This document shows, piece after piece, positions 14,835 to 23,666 of a DNA stretch of 55,499 bases; position 1 is the first letter of the stretch; each line of letters begins with the position of its first letter. The stretch is from Candidatus Palauibacter rhopaloidicola (GTDB taxonomy: Bacteria; Gemmatimonadota; Gemmatimonadetes; Palauibacterales; Palauibacteraceae), in the NCBI GenBank assembly GCA_026914155.1, contig JAPPGH010000059.1, positions 1 through 55,499 of the forward strand, given 5' to 3'. The notes under the pieces are model-generated. The model saw only the letters and a program-made list of their open reading frames with translations. It searched no databases and was not told the DNA's origin. The position numbers and the translations under genes are program-made.

Positions 14835-15107
14835 TCAGAGCGGACGGTAGACGGTTCCGCGGTGTGCGACGCGTACGACGAGAACGACGAGCGTCGCGTC
14901 CTGCACCTCGTACACCACGCGGTAGCCGCCGACGCGGATGCGCCGAAGGCCGCGCAGGCCTCCCTTCAGGGAGCTGCCCGCGTGGGGATGCTCTGCCAAT
15001 CCATCGATGGCGTCCACGATGCGCACGCGGTCGTGCTTCGGAATCCGGCCGAGCGCCTTGACCGCACTCCCCTTAATCCGAACGGAGTAGGCCACCACGG
15101 ACCTCAT
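14835..15107 (-). CDS. relE: RelE/ParE family toxin
   Basis: 90 residues. YSVRIKGSAVKALGRIPKHDRVRIVDAIDGLAEHPH, then LKGGLRGLRRIRVGGYRVVYEVQDATLVVLVVRVAHRGTVYR, is the RelE/ParE fold with its conserved basic GYRVVYEV strand. It would cleave mRNA at the ribosome or poison gyrase. The start overlaps the antitoxin end by 35 nt. In-frame GTG codons at 15098 and 15095, just after a GAGG, are alternative starts. Confidence 0.88.
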   Translation of the reverse strand: MRSVVAYSVRIKGSAVKALGRIPKHDRVRIVDAIDGLAEHPHAGSSLKGGLRGLRRIRVGGYRVVYEVQDATLVVLVVRVAHRGTVYRPL

Positions 15108-15294
15108 CCCAGTCGAGCACGGGATCGCTGGGATCGCGCAGCCGCTCCACGGAAACGGTCAGGTCGTCGAAGTCTTCCAGATATCGCTCCAGGGCCTGGC
15201 GAACGACGTCGGCCCGGCTTCGCCTCAGCGTTGACGCCGCGGCATCCAGGGCTTCGACCATCTCGTGCGGGACGCGCGCGGTGATCTGATCCAT
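15073..15294 (-). CDS. relB: RelB-like ribbon-helix-helix antitoxin
   Basis: 73 residues starting MDQITARVPHEMVEALDAAA. The N-terminus is a ribbon-helix-helix domain (ITARVP strand, RSRADVVRQALERYL helix), and the acidic C-terminus (DPSDPVLDWDEVRGG) would bind the toxin. An ATG eight codons further upstream is in frame, but the excellent ribosome site AGGAGGGA lies inside that extension and nine bases before the chosen ATG. Antitoxin-first order, overlapping the RelE-like toxin. Confidence 0.85.
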   Translation of the reverse strand: MDQITARVPHEMVEALDAAASTLRRSRADVVRQALERYLEDFDDLTVSVERLRDPSDPVLDWDEVRGGLLRSD

Positions 15295-15332
15295 GTCCGA
15301 AGTTCCCTCCTGAATCACACGTACATCGATTT

Positions 15333-15348
15333 ACTGTCAGTGACTGTC
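15333..15348. promoter_or_regulatory. Possible relBE operator, 10-bp-spaced direct repeat
   Basis: ACTGTC occurs twice, at 15333-15338 and 15343-15348, one helical turn apart. It is in an AT-richer patch upstream of the antitoxin, beside a small inverted repeat CGATG-CGAT-CATCG. This is the usual place and spacing for binding of an RHH antitoxin dimer pair. Confidence 0.35.
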
Positions 15349-15397
15349 GATGCGATCATCGTAATGTCACCGCCGTATCCCCGGCAAGGAGACGACG

Positions 15398-16306
15398 CTA
15401 GAGGATTGCGGCGCCCAGGGCGGAGGCGACGAGGCCGACTCCGAGTTCGGCGGTCTGGTTGCGGTGGTCGAGGATGGGGTTGAGTTCGACGAGTTCGAGG
15501 CTCAGCAGCTTCCCCGAGTGCGCGGCCTTCTCGCACACGAGGTGCCCTTCGCGGTAGGTGAGGCCGCCGCGGACGGGTGTTCCCACGCCGGGGGCGATGC
15601 GCGGGTCGAGCGCGTCGACGTCGAACGAGAGGTGGAACCCGGACGTGCCGGCGCCGGCGCGCTCCACGGCCTCGTCCATGCAGGCCCCCACGCCGCGCTC
15701 GTCGATCTCGGACATCGTGAACACGCGGACGCCCAGCTCCCGGATGAGCCGCTTCTCGCCCCCATCCAGCGACCGAGCGCCCAGGACGCTCACGTTCTCC
15801 GGGGAAACGCTCGCCGCGCCCCGGGTCAGTTGCGGCTCCCCGTGCCCCAGCAGCACGGCGAGTGGCATCCCGTGGATGTTCCCGGTGGGCGTGGTGTCGG
15901 GGCGGTTCATGTCGGCGTGGGCGTCCACCCAGATGACGCCGATGGACGCCCCCCGGGACCGGTGGTGGTCGGCGACCGCCGCCACCGATCCGATCGAGAG
16001 CGAATGGTCTCCGCCGAGCACGAGCGGCGTGCAGCCCCGGACCAGTCCCTCGCGCACGAGCTTCCGCGTCTCCTCCGCCACGTGGACGATCTCGTCCAGG
16101 AAGCGCAACTCGTGCTCGCCCGCGTCCGTGGTCTCCAGCCCGCCGGCCGTCACGGTGCCCAGTTCGACGATGCTGTGGCCGATGGCTTCGATCTCCCGGC
16201 TGATCCCGGCGATGCGCAGAGCGGAGGGTCCCATGTCCACGCCCCGGCGTCCGGCGCCGAGGTCGATGGAGACGGAGATGAGCGCGATGTCCCGATGGTG
16301 GTTCAA
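15398..16306 (-). CDS. rocF: Arginase
   Basis: 302 residues from a TTG start at 16306, with AAAGGAACG seven bases upstream; no ATG or GTG gives a sensible arginase N-terminus. It hydrolyses L-arginine to ornithine and urea using two Mn ions. Ligand motifs are complete: H101 in GGDHSLSIGS, D128/H130/D132 in DAHADMN, and D229/D231 in SFDVDALDP. Substrate-binding NIHGMP (residues 143-148) is also present. It is transcribed divergently from the first PD40-amidohydrolase, sharing the AT-rich region 16307-16418. Downstream lies the relBE upstream region on the same strand. Confidence 0.95.
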   Translation of the reverse strand: MNHHRDIALISVSIDLGAGRRGVDMGPSALRIAGISREIEAIGHSIVELGTVTAGGLETTDAGEHELRFLDEIVHVAEETRKLVREGLVRGCTPLVLGGDHSLSIGSVAAVADHHRSRGASIGVIWVDAHADMNRPDTTPTGNIHGMPLAVLLGHGEPQLTRGAASVSPENVSVLGARSLDGGEKRLIRELGVRVFTMSEIDERGVGACMDEAVERAGAGTSGFHLSFDVDALDPRIAPGVGTPVRGGLTYREGHLVCEKAAHSGKLLSLELVELNPILDHRNQTAELGVGLVASALGAAIL

Positions 16307-16324
16307 GAATCGTTCCTTTTTTGG

Positions 16325-16354
16325 TTGGTCGCGGATACCGGCCGACACTACTAT
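16325..16354 (+). promoter_or_regulatory. Candidate promoter for the PD40-amidohydrolase pair
   Basis: TTGGTC (16325-16330) and TACTAT (16349-16354) are separated by 18 nt in the AT-rich divergent region between arginase and 16419. On the other strand TATAGT overlaps the same place and could serve arginase, but no matching -35 box is evident there. Prediction by eye only. Confidence 0.4.
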
Positions 16355-16418
16355 ATCGCTCGTACGTACATCACCCCGTCCACAGAATATGGGTTCAACT
16401 CCCGAACGGAGCCGGCGA

Positions 16419-19400
16419 ATGTTCTCCTGCCACCATCGCCTCCGGGCCATGACCCTCTTGTTGCTCGTGCCGCTGCTCGCACCGCCGCCCGCCGCGGCCC
16501 AGGAGGAGGAGAAGAAGGACCCCGACCGGGGCCTCCCCCTCGAACCGGCGCGCTGGGCCCGCTTCACGACGAGCGAGGGGACCTGGATTTCGCTCGACGT
16601 GAGCCCGGACGGCGAGACGATCGTGTTCGACCTGCTGGGCGACCTCTACCGCATGCCCATTGCGGGCGGCGAGGCGACGCGGCTCACGAGCGGCCTGCCA
16701 CACGACATGCAACCGCGCTTCAGCCCGGACGGGTCGCGGATCGTCTTCGTCTCGGACCGGAGCGGCGACGAGAACGTGTGGCTGATCGACGCGGAGGGGG
16801 GCGAGCCGACCCAGCTCAGCAAGGGGATCGGGAGCGTCTTCCTTTCGCCGGAGTGGATGCCGGACGGCAAGTACGTCGTCGTCTCGCGCTCGCGGGCGTT
16901 CTTCGGGCTGGAGAAGCTCTGGCTCTACCACGTGGACGGCGGCACCGGCCTCGAGATGGTGGGCGGGAGCGGGGCGCAGCGCATGCTCGGCGCGGCGGTC
17001 GACGCGGAGGGGCGCTACGTCTGGTACGCGCAGCGCTCCGGCACCTGGCAGTACAACGCGATCTTCCCGCAGTACCAGCTCTGGGTCTACGACCGCCGGA
17101 CGGGGACCCGGACGCCGATGACGAGCCGCTACGGGTCGGCCTTCCGGCCGGCCCTCTCCCCCGATGGCGAACGCCTCGCGTACGCCAGCCGGGAGGACGC
17201 AGACACCGGGATCCGGCTCCGCGAACTGGACTCGGGCGAGGAGCGCTGGCTCGCCTATCCCGTGCAGCGCGACGACCAGGAGTCCACGGCGTCGATGGAC
17301 GTGCACCCGGGCTACACCTTCACGCCCGACTCCGAGGCGCTCGTCGTCTCCTACGGCGGCGGGATCTGGCGCGTGCCGGTCGACGGGAGCGACCCGACGG
17401 AGATCCCGTTCACGGTCAACGCGGAGGTCGCGATCGGTCCGGAAGTCGACTTCGAGTACCCGATCGAGGACACGCCGACCTTCGTCGTGAAGCAGATCCG
17501 CAACACGCGGCCGTCGCCCGACGGCGCGCGGGTCGCCTTCACGGCGCTCGACCGGCTCTACGTCGCGGACCTTCCCGACGGGACGCCGCGCCGCCTCACG
17601 GAAGACGAGGTGGGAGAGTACCACCCGGTGTGGTCTCCCGATGGGAGTTCGGTGGCCTACGTGACGTGGGACGACGACTCGGGCGAGGGCCAAATCCGCC
17701 GCGTGTCCGCGGAGGGCGGCGCGAGCACGGACGTCACGCGGGAGCCCGCCTACTACCAGCAGCCTGCCTGGTCTCCGGATGGCCGGCGCATCGTGGCGAT
17801 CCGTTCGTCGCGCCGGAACGTGCAGGAGGCGGTCGATCCCTTCATCGGGTTCGGGCTGGACTCCGAGTTCGTGTGGGTCCCGGCCGAGGGCGGGGATCTG
17901 ACCCGAATCGGCCCCACCGGCGGACGCCGGCAGCCGCACTTCACGTCGGACCCGGACCGCATCTACTACTATGGCCTGGCGCGCGCCGACGCGGTGCCCG
18001 GATCGCCCAGCTCGCCCATTCCGACGACCGCGCTCTCCTCCGCCCGCTGGGACGACACGGACCGGCGGCAGCACCTGGCGGTGACGGCCCGGGCGAACCT
18101 CGACGCGGGCGGCGTCCCGGCGGCGTACGAGCGGTACGAGCGCTCGCCGCAGTCCGACCTCCCGATGCCGCGGACGCACGACGATGACCAGCCGCGCGAA
18201 CTCATCCTCCGGCTCGGGGCCGGGTCCGTCGTCATGGCGCCCCAGGGCGACCTGGCGCTGGCCCACGTGGGCGATGATCTGTACGCGGTGACGGTGCCGG
18301 ACCTCGGCGCCACGCTGCCCCGGATCGACGTCGCCAAGCCGGACTCGGCGGGGGTGCCGGCGTGGAAGCTCAACGACCTCGGGGCCGAGTTTCCGGTGTG
18401 GGGCGCGGACGGGCGCACGGTCCACTGGTCGCTGGGCAACGCCCTATTCACGTACGACCTCGACGCGGCCCTCGCGGACACGGCCTACGCGCCCGCCGAA
18501 CGGCAGATCGAGGTCACGGCCGAGCGCGACATCCCGCGCGGGACCGTGGTCCTCCGCGGCGGACGCGCGATCACCATGAACGGCGACGAGATCCTCGAGA
18601 ACGCCGACATCGTGATCGCGGACAACCGCATCGCGTCGGTGTCGGCGGGCCCCGGCCAGGTGCCCGAGGGCGCGCAGGTCATCGACATCGGCGGCAAGAC
18701 CGTCGTCCCCGGCTTCGTGGATACGCACGCCCACATGTGGAACCTCTGGGACTTCCACTGGGCCCGGCCCTGGATCTACCAGGCCAACCTCGCCTACGGG
18801 GTGACGACGACCCGCGACCCGCAGACGGCGACGACCGACGTCCTCTCCTACGAGGACATGGTGCGGGCCGGCCGGATGGTGGGGCCGCGCGTCTATCACA
18901 CGGGCCCCGGCGTGTTCCAGTTCGACTTCATCCGCAGTTACGAGCACGCGCTCGACGTCCTGCGGAAATACAGCCAGTACTACGACACGAAGACGTTCAA
19001 GATGTACATGTCCGGCAACCGGCGTCAGCGGCAGTGGCTCATCATGGCGGCGCGCGAACTCGGCCTCATGCCCACGACGGAGGGCGGCCTCGAGTACCGC
19101 CTCAACATGACGCACGCCATGGACGGATACCCGGGGATCGAACACTCGATGCCGATCGTGCCGGCGTACAACGACGTCGTCGAACTGTTCGCGACCTCGG
19201 GGACGGTAAACTCCCCGACGCTCCTCGTCTCGTACGGGGGGCCGTGGGCGGAGAACTACTTCTACACGCGCTGGGACATCTTCGGCGACGAGAAGCTGAT
19301 GCACTTCACGCCGAAGCGGGAACTCGACATCAAGGCGCGGCGTCTGGGGCTCTTCACCGGGCCGGGGCCGGGCGGCTGGTTCCACGAGGACGAATACGCC

Positions 19401-19823
19401 TTCCCCAAGCATGCCGCGTGGCTCGCGGACCTGGTGGAGGGCGGCGGGAACACCGGCGTCGGCAGCCACGGCCAGTTGCAGGGACTCGGCTACCACTGGG
19501 AGCTGTGGGCGCTGCAGAGCGGCGGCATGGACGAGCACGACGCGCTGCGCGCCGCCACGCTCATGGGGGCCGAGGCGATCGGCCTCGGCGGCGACCTGGG
19601 GTCCATCGAACCCGGCAAGCTGGCGGACCTCGTGATTCTCGACGCGGACCCGCTCGCGAACATCCGGAACACGAACGCGATCGACATGGTGATGATGAAC
19701 GGTCGACTCTACGACGGCGATACGCTCGACGAACTGTGGCCGAGACAACGGCCGGCTCCGAACGAACCGTGGAGGGATACGGCGCCCGCGGTAAGCGCCG
19801 GCGTCCGGGGAGGTGACCGATGA
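16419..19823 (+). CDS. Secreted PD40 beta-propeller / amidohydrolase fusion, first copy
   Basis: 1134 residues. The signal peptide reads MFSCHHRLRAMTLLLLVPLLAPPPAAAQ; GGAG eight bases before 16419 supports this ATG over those at 16389 and 16449. Residues about 45-690 form TolB/WD40-like blades, with repeated SPDG motifs such as LDVSPDGETIVFD and PRFSPDGSRIVF. From about 707 a metal-dependent amidohydrolase follows: GKTVVPGFVDTHAHM (metal H770, H772), TFKMYMSGN, THAMDGYPGIEH, GSHGQLQGLGYHWE and GSIEPGKLADLVI. The pairing suggests periplasmic hydrolysis of peptides or cyclic amides, with the propeller presenting substrate; the substrate is unknown. Its stop overlaps the start of the paralogue as ATGA. 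Confidence 0.92.
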   Translation: MFSCHHRLRAMTLLLLVPLLAPPPAAAQEEEKKDPDRGLPLEPARWARFTTSEGTWISLDVSPDGETIVFDLLGDLYRMPIAGGEATRLTSGLPHDMQPRFSPDGSRIVFVSDRSGDENVWLIDAEGGEPTQLSKGIGSVFLSPEWMPDGKYVVVSRSRAFFGLEKLWLYHVDGGTGLEMVGGSGAQRMLGAAVDAEGRYVWYAQRSGTWQYNAIFPQYQLWVYDRRTGTRTPMTSRYGSAFRPALSPDGERLAYASREDADTGIRLRELDSGEERWLAYPVQRDDQESTASMDVHPGYTFTPDSEALVVSYGGGIWRVPVDGSDPTEIPFTVNAEVAIGPEVDFEYPIEDTPTFVVKQIRNTRPSPDGARVAFTALDRLYVADLPDGTPRRLTEDEVGEYHPVWSPDGSSVAYVTWDDDSGEGQIRRVSAEGGASTDVTREPAYYQQPAWSPDGRRIVAIRSSRRNVQEAVDPFIGFGLDSEFVWVPAEGGDLTRIGPTGGRRQPHFTSDPDRIYYYGLARADAVPGSPSSPIPTTALSSARWDDTDRRQHLAVTARANLDAGGVPAAYERYERSPQSDLPMPRTHDDDQPRELILRLGAGSVVMAPQGDLALAHVGDDLYAVTVPDLGATLPRIDVAKPDSAGVPAWKLNDLGAEFPVWGADGRTVHWSLGNALFTYDLDAALADTAYAPAERQIEVTAERDIPRGTVVLRGGRAITMNGDEILENADIVIADNRIASVSAGPGQVPEGAQVIDIGGKTVVPGFVDTHAHMWNLWDFHWARPWIYQANLAYGVTTTRDPQTATTDVLSYEDMVRAGRMVGPRVYHTGPGVFQFDFIRSYEHALDVLRKYSQYYDTKTFKMYMSGNRRQRQWLIMAARELGLMPTTEGGLEYRLNMTHAMDGYPGIEHSMPIVPAYNDVVELFATSGTVNSPTLLVSYGGPWAENYFYTRWDIFGDEKLMHFTPKRELDIKARRLGLFTGPGPGGWFHEDEYAFPKHAAWLADLVEGGGNTGVGSHGQLQGLGYHWELWALQSGGMDEHDALRAATLMGAEAIGLGGDLGSIEPGKLADLVILDADPLANIRNTNAIDMVMMNGRLYDGDTLDELWPRQRPAPNEPWRDTAPAVSAGVRGGDR

Positions 19824-22800
19824 GCCCCCGCGAGAGGCTGGCACGGATCGGGAGGGCCGCGGCGCTGGCCGCGCTGGTCGCTTCGGTGACCGGGGTTCCG
19901 GCGGCAGCCCAGGTGGTGTTGGGCCCCGGAGGTCCGGGAAACCGCAATCCGCTCCCCCTGCGCGGCGCCCGCAAGGCCGCGTTCACGGCCACCGAGGGCA
20001 CGTGGATGTCGCTCGACGTGAGTCCGGACGGGACGACGATCGTGTTCGACCTCCTGGGCGACCTCTACACGATGCCGATCGAGGGCGGAGAGGCGTCGCC
20101 CCTCCTCACGGGGATGGCGTACGAGACGCAGCCCCGCTTCAGCCCGGACGGCGAGTCGGTGGCCTTCATCTCGGACCGCAGCGGAGGCGACGCGCTGTGG
20201 ACCCTGCGCCTCGACCTCACGGACACGACCCGGGTGGCCGGAGGCGGGTCCAGCCTCATGCTGTCGCCCGCATGGAGCCCCGACGGCGTCTATATCGTGG
20301 CCAGCCGCTCGACCGGGCTGGGCGGAGTGGCGCAGCTCGCCATGTACCACGCCGAGCGCGGGTCGCCGCTGCCGCTGCCGGGATCCCCCCAGCAGAAGCG
20401 GATCGGCGCGGCGTTCAGCCCGGACGGCCGCTACGTCTGGTACGCGGGAGGGTCGGGCGACTGGACGTACAACGCGGTCCTGCCGCTTTACCAGCTCTAC
20501 CGCTACGACCGCGAGACGGGCACGACGACGACCATGACGAACCGGTACGGGTCCGCGTTCCGGCCGGCGATCTCGCCCGATGGCCGCTGGCTCGTGTACG
20601 GCACCCGCTACAACGCGGACACGGGGCTGCGGAAGCGCGACCTCGAGACGGGCGAGGAGAGCTGGCTCGCCTATCCCGTGCAGCGGGACGAGCAGGAGTC
20701 GCGGGCGCCGCTCGACCTCCTGCCGGGCTACGCCTTCCTGCCGGACGGCTCGGCGATCGTCATCTCCTACGGAGGCGGCATCTGGAACGTCCCCATGGAC
20801 GGGAGCGAACCCGCGGAGATCCCGTTCGAGGCGGAGGTCGAACTCGATGTCGGCCCGCGGGTGTCGTTCGAGTACCAGATCGACACCACGGCGATGGTCA
20901 CGGCGAGCCAGATCCGGAGCCCCGTCGTCGGACCCGATGGCGAACAGGTGGTGTTCACGGCCTTCGATCGCCTCTGGATCCGCGACCTGCCCGACGGCGA
21001 GGCGCGCCGCCTCACGGAGGGCGATGCGGGCGAGTTCCACCCGCAGTGGTCGCCGGATGGCCGCTGGGTCGCCTACACGACGTGGGACGACGCCGACGGC
21101 GGCCACATCATGAAGGTGGCCGCGGAGGGCGGCGAGCCGATCCGGCTCTCGGCCACGGCGGCCCTCTACTACAACGTGGCCTGGTCGCCCGACGGCGGGC
21201 GGATCGTCGCCTCGCGGGGCGCCGCGCGTCAGCTGAAGGAGGCGGCGGGCGCCTTCTTCGGGCCCATCGGCGGCGAGTTCGTGTGGGTGCCGGCGGCCGG
21301 GCCGGAGCCGGCGGAGGCCGAGGTCATCTCACCCACGGGACTCCGCGACGTGCCGCACTTCGCGGCGGACGATCCGGACCGGATCTACGCCTACAGCCCG
21401 GTCGAGGGGCTGGTGTCTTTCCGCTGGGACGGCACGGACGTGAAGCGCCATCTGATCGTGCGCGGCCGCCAGGGCATCGCCGGCATCGGCGACCCGCACC
21501 CCAACGAGTGGGAGTTCCTGCCCCGGCGCGTCTTCCCGTGGCGGCAAGGCCCCGACCCCACGGACCCCGACCCTCCGGCCGAGCCGGGCGGACCGACGCC
21601 GGCGGGCCTGATCATGCTCTCTCCCGAAGGGGACCGGGCCTTCGTGCAGTTCGGGCGGGATCTCTACGTGGTGGATGTGGCCGAGATCGGCGAGCAGCCG
21701 CCGACGATCATGCTCATAACGCTGAATTCCGCTCCGTTGCCGATCCGCAAGGTTACCGACGTGGGCGGAGAGTTCCCTTCGTGGGCGCCGGACGGCGGCG
21801 CCCTCCACTGGGCCCTGGGGAACGTCCTGTTCACCTACGACCTGGACCACGTCGAGGCCGAGGAGGAGGAGGAGGAGGTCACCGCCCGGGCGCGCGCTCT
21901 CCTGCGCGTGAGAGCGGCGGCGATCACCGACTCGCTCGCCGAGAAACGGGCGGAGTCGGACAGCCTGGAGAACGCCGACGAGGAGGTGCCGGAGGAGCTG
22001 GAGGACGAGATCACGCGGCTCCAGGCGGACTCCGTACAGGTCGTGGCCGACTCGCTGCTGGCCCGCGCCGACTCGATCCGGCAGGCGGCGGAGGAGGTGG
22101 CCGCCAAGTCGGCCGCGGTGCGAGCGGGCGACGAGGAGGTCCTCGCCGACACGACGGAGACCTACGAGGCGCACGAGCGACGGATCGAGGCAAAGCTGCC
22201 GCGCGATGTCCCGCGGGGCACGGTCGCGCTCACGGGCGGGCGGATCCTCACGATGACGGAGGTTCCCGATGAGGCCCCGAGCGACACCACGGGCGCCCCG
22301 GCCGACACGGCGGGCGCGGATCCGCCCGAACCCGCGGCGGCGCCCCCCGACACGGCGGGGGCGGCGGCCGGCGAGGAGGAGGAGGAGGAGCCGAAGGAGC
22401 CCGCCATGAAACCGCGCATCATCGAGAACGGCGTGGTGCTCGTGACGGACAACCGCATCGTCGCCGTGGGTCCGGCGGACTCCGTCGAGGTCCCGGACAG
22501 CGCCGCGGTGATCGACGTGAGCGGCAAGACGCTCGTCCCCGGGTTTGTGGATACCCACTATCACGCACAGTGGCTCGTGCCGGAGGTTCATCCGGAAGAG
22601 GTTTGGCAGTACCTCGCGACACTCTCCTACGGCGTGACGACGACGCGCGACCCGCAGACCGCCACGACCGACATCCTGAGCTACACCGACCGGGTGCGGA
22701 CCGGCGGCATGACCGGCCCGCGCATCTACTCGACGGGACCCGGCGTGTTCGCGGGCGAGAACATCCGGGATGCGGACCACGCGAAGACCATCCTGCGGCG

Positions 22801-23659
22801 CTACGCGGAGTACTTCGACACGAAGACGCTCAAGATGTACATGTCGGGCAACCGCCAGCAGCGCCAGTGGATCATCCAGGCGGCGCGCGACCTCGAACTC
22901 ATGCCCACAACCGAGGGCGGGCTCGACTACAAGATCGACATCACGCACGCGATCGACGGATACCCCGGCATCGAGCACAACCTCCCGATCGCGCCGATCT
23001 ATTCCGACGTGGTCGAACTGTTCAAGACGTCGGAGACGACGAACAGCCCGACGCTGCTCGTTTCATACGGCGGTCCGTTCGGGGAGAACTACTTCTACAC
23101 CCACGAGGACGTGCTGGGGGACGAGAAGCTCGCGACGTTCGTCCCCAAGGCAAACATCGACGCCCGGGCGAGGCGGCGCGGGCCGGGCGCCGGGGGGAGC
23201 CCCGGAGAAGGCGGCTGGTTCCTCGAGGAGGAGTACGTCTTCGCGCGCCACGGCGAGTTCGTGAAGAAGATGCTCGAAGAGGACGCCCGCATGGCCGTCG
23301 GGAGCCACGGACAGATCCAGGGCGTCGGGTATCACTGGGAGCTGTGGGCGATGGCGGCCGGCGGCGCCTCGAACTTCGACATGCTCCGGGCGGCGACGAT
23401 CCTCGGCGCCGAGGCGATCGGATTCGGGGATCAGCTCGGGAGCATCGAGGAAGGCAAGTTCGCGGACATCGTCGTCCTCAACTCGAACCCGCTCGACGAC
23501 CTGCGGAATACGGTCGACATCCGCTACGTGATGAAGGACGGACGGCTGTACGACGGGATGACGCTCGACGAGATCCATCCCGAGGCGCGGACGCTCGAGC
23601 GGCAGCGACCGGCGGAAGAGAACGCCGCCGGCGCCGCCGCCGGGATCCGCGGGAACTAG
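19820..23659 (+). CDS. Secreted PD40 beta-propeller / amidohydrolase fusion, second copy
   Basis: 1279 residues, a tandem paralogue of the preceding gene, with signal peptide MSPRERLARIGRAAALAALV to AAAQ. Propeller blades run from about 45 to 670, and the hydrolase HxH is H913 and H915 in GFVDTHYHAQW. Two insertions set it apart. One is a highly charged, coiled-coil-like segment at about 676-790 (starting EEEEEEVTARARALL, with many Glu/Ala/Asp/Ser). The other is an acidic Pro/Thr/Ala linker at about 815-865, dropped into the first beta-sandwich of the amidohydrolase between ILTM and MKPRIIENG. Other catalytic motifs match copy one (TLKMYMSGN, THAIDGYPGIEH, GSHGQIQGVGYHWE). ATGA overlap implies a two-gene operon. 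Confidence 0.92.
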   Translation: MSPRERLARIGRAAALAALVASVTGVPAAAQVVLGPGGPGNRNPLPLRGARKAAFTATEGTWMSLDVSPDGTTIVFDLLGDLYTMPIEGGEASPLLTGMAYETQPRFSPDGESVAFISDRSGGDALWTLRLDLTDTTRVAGGGSSLMLSPAWSPDGVYIVASRSTGLGGVAQLAMYHAERGSPLPLPGSPQQKRIGAAFSPDGRYVWYAGGSGDWTYNAVLPLYQLYRYDRETGTTTTMTNRYGSAFRPAISPDGRWLVYGTRYNADTGLRKRDLETGEESWLAYPVQRDEQESRAPLDLLPGYAFLPDGSAIVISYGGGIWNVPMDGSEPAEIPFEAEVELDVGPRVSFEYQIDTTAMVTASQIRSPVVGPDGEQVVFTAFDRLWIRDLPDGEARRLTEGDAGEFHPQWSPDGRWVAYTTWDDADGGHIMKVAAEGGEPIRLSATAALYYNVAWSPDGGRIVASRGAARQLKEAAGAFFGPIGGEFVWVPAAGPEPAEAEVISPTGLRDVPHFAADDPDRIYAYSPVEGLVSFRWDGTDVKRHLIVRGRQGIAGIGDPHPNEWEFLPRRVFPWRQGPDPTDPDPPAEPGGPTPAGLIMLSPEGDRAFVQFGRDLYVVDVAEIGEQPPTIMLITLNSAPLPIRKVTDVGGEFPSWAPDGGALHWALGNVLFTYDLDHVEAEEEEEEVTARARALLRVRAAAITDSLAEKRAESDSLENADEEVPEELEDEITRLQADSVQVVADSLLARADSIRQAAEEVAAKSAAVRAGDEEVLADTTETYEAHERRIEAKLPRDVPRGTVALTGGRILTMTEVPDEAPSDTTGAPADTAGADPPEPAAAPPDTAGAAAGEEEEEEPKEPAMKPRIIENGVVLVTDNRIVAVGPADSVEVPDSAAVIDVSGKTLVPGFVDTHYHAQWLVPEVHPEEVWQYLATLSYGVTTTRDPQTATTDILSYTDRVRTGGMTGPRIYSTGPGVFAGENIRDADHAKTILRRYAEYFDTKTLKMYMSGNRQQRQWIIQAARDLELMPTTEGGLDYKIDITHAIDGYPGIEHNLPIAPIYSDVVELFKTSETTNSPTLLVSYGGPFGENYFYTHEDVLGDEKLATFVPKANIDARARRRGPGAGGSPGEGGWFLEEEYVFARHGEFVKKMLEEDARMAVGSHGQIQGVGYHWELWAMAAGGASNFDMLRAATILGAEAIGFGDQLGSIEEGKFADIVVLNSNPLDDLRNTVDIRYVMKDGRLYDGMTLDEIHPEARTLERQRPAEENAAGAAAGIRGN

Positions 23660-23666
23660 CAGGCGT

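Noticed and set aside
12723..15284. An 853-codon plus-strand frame across the S9 peptidase and relBE
   Set aside because: Spans several real genes on the other strand and has shadow composition.
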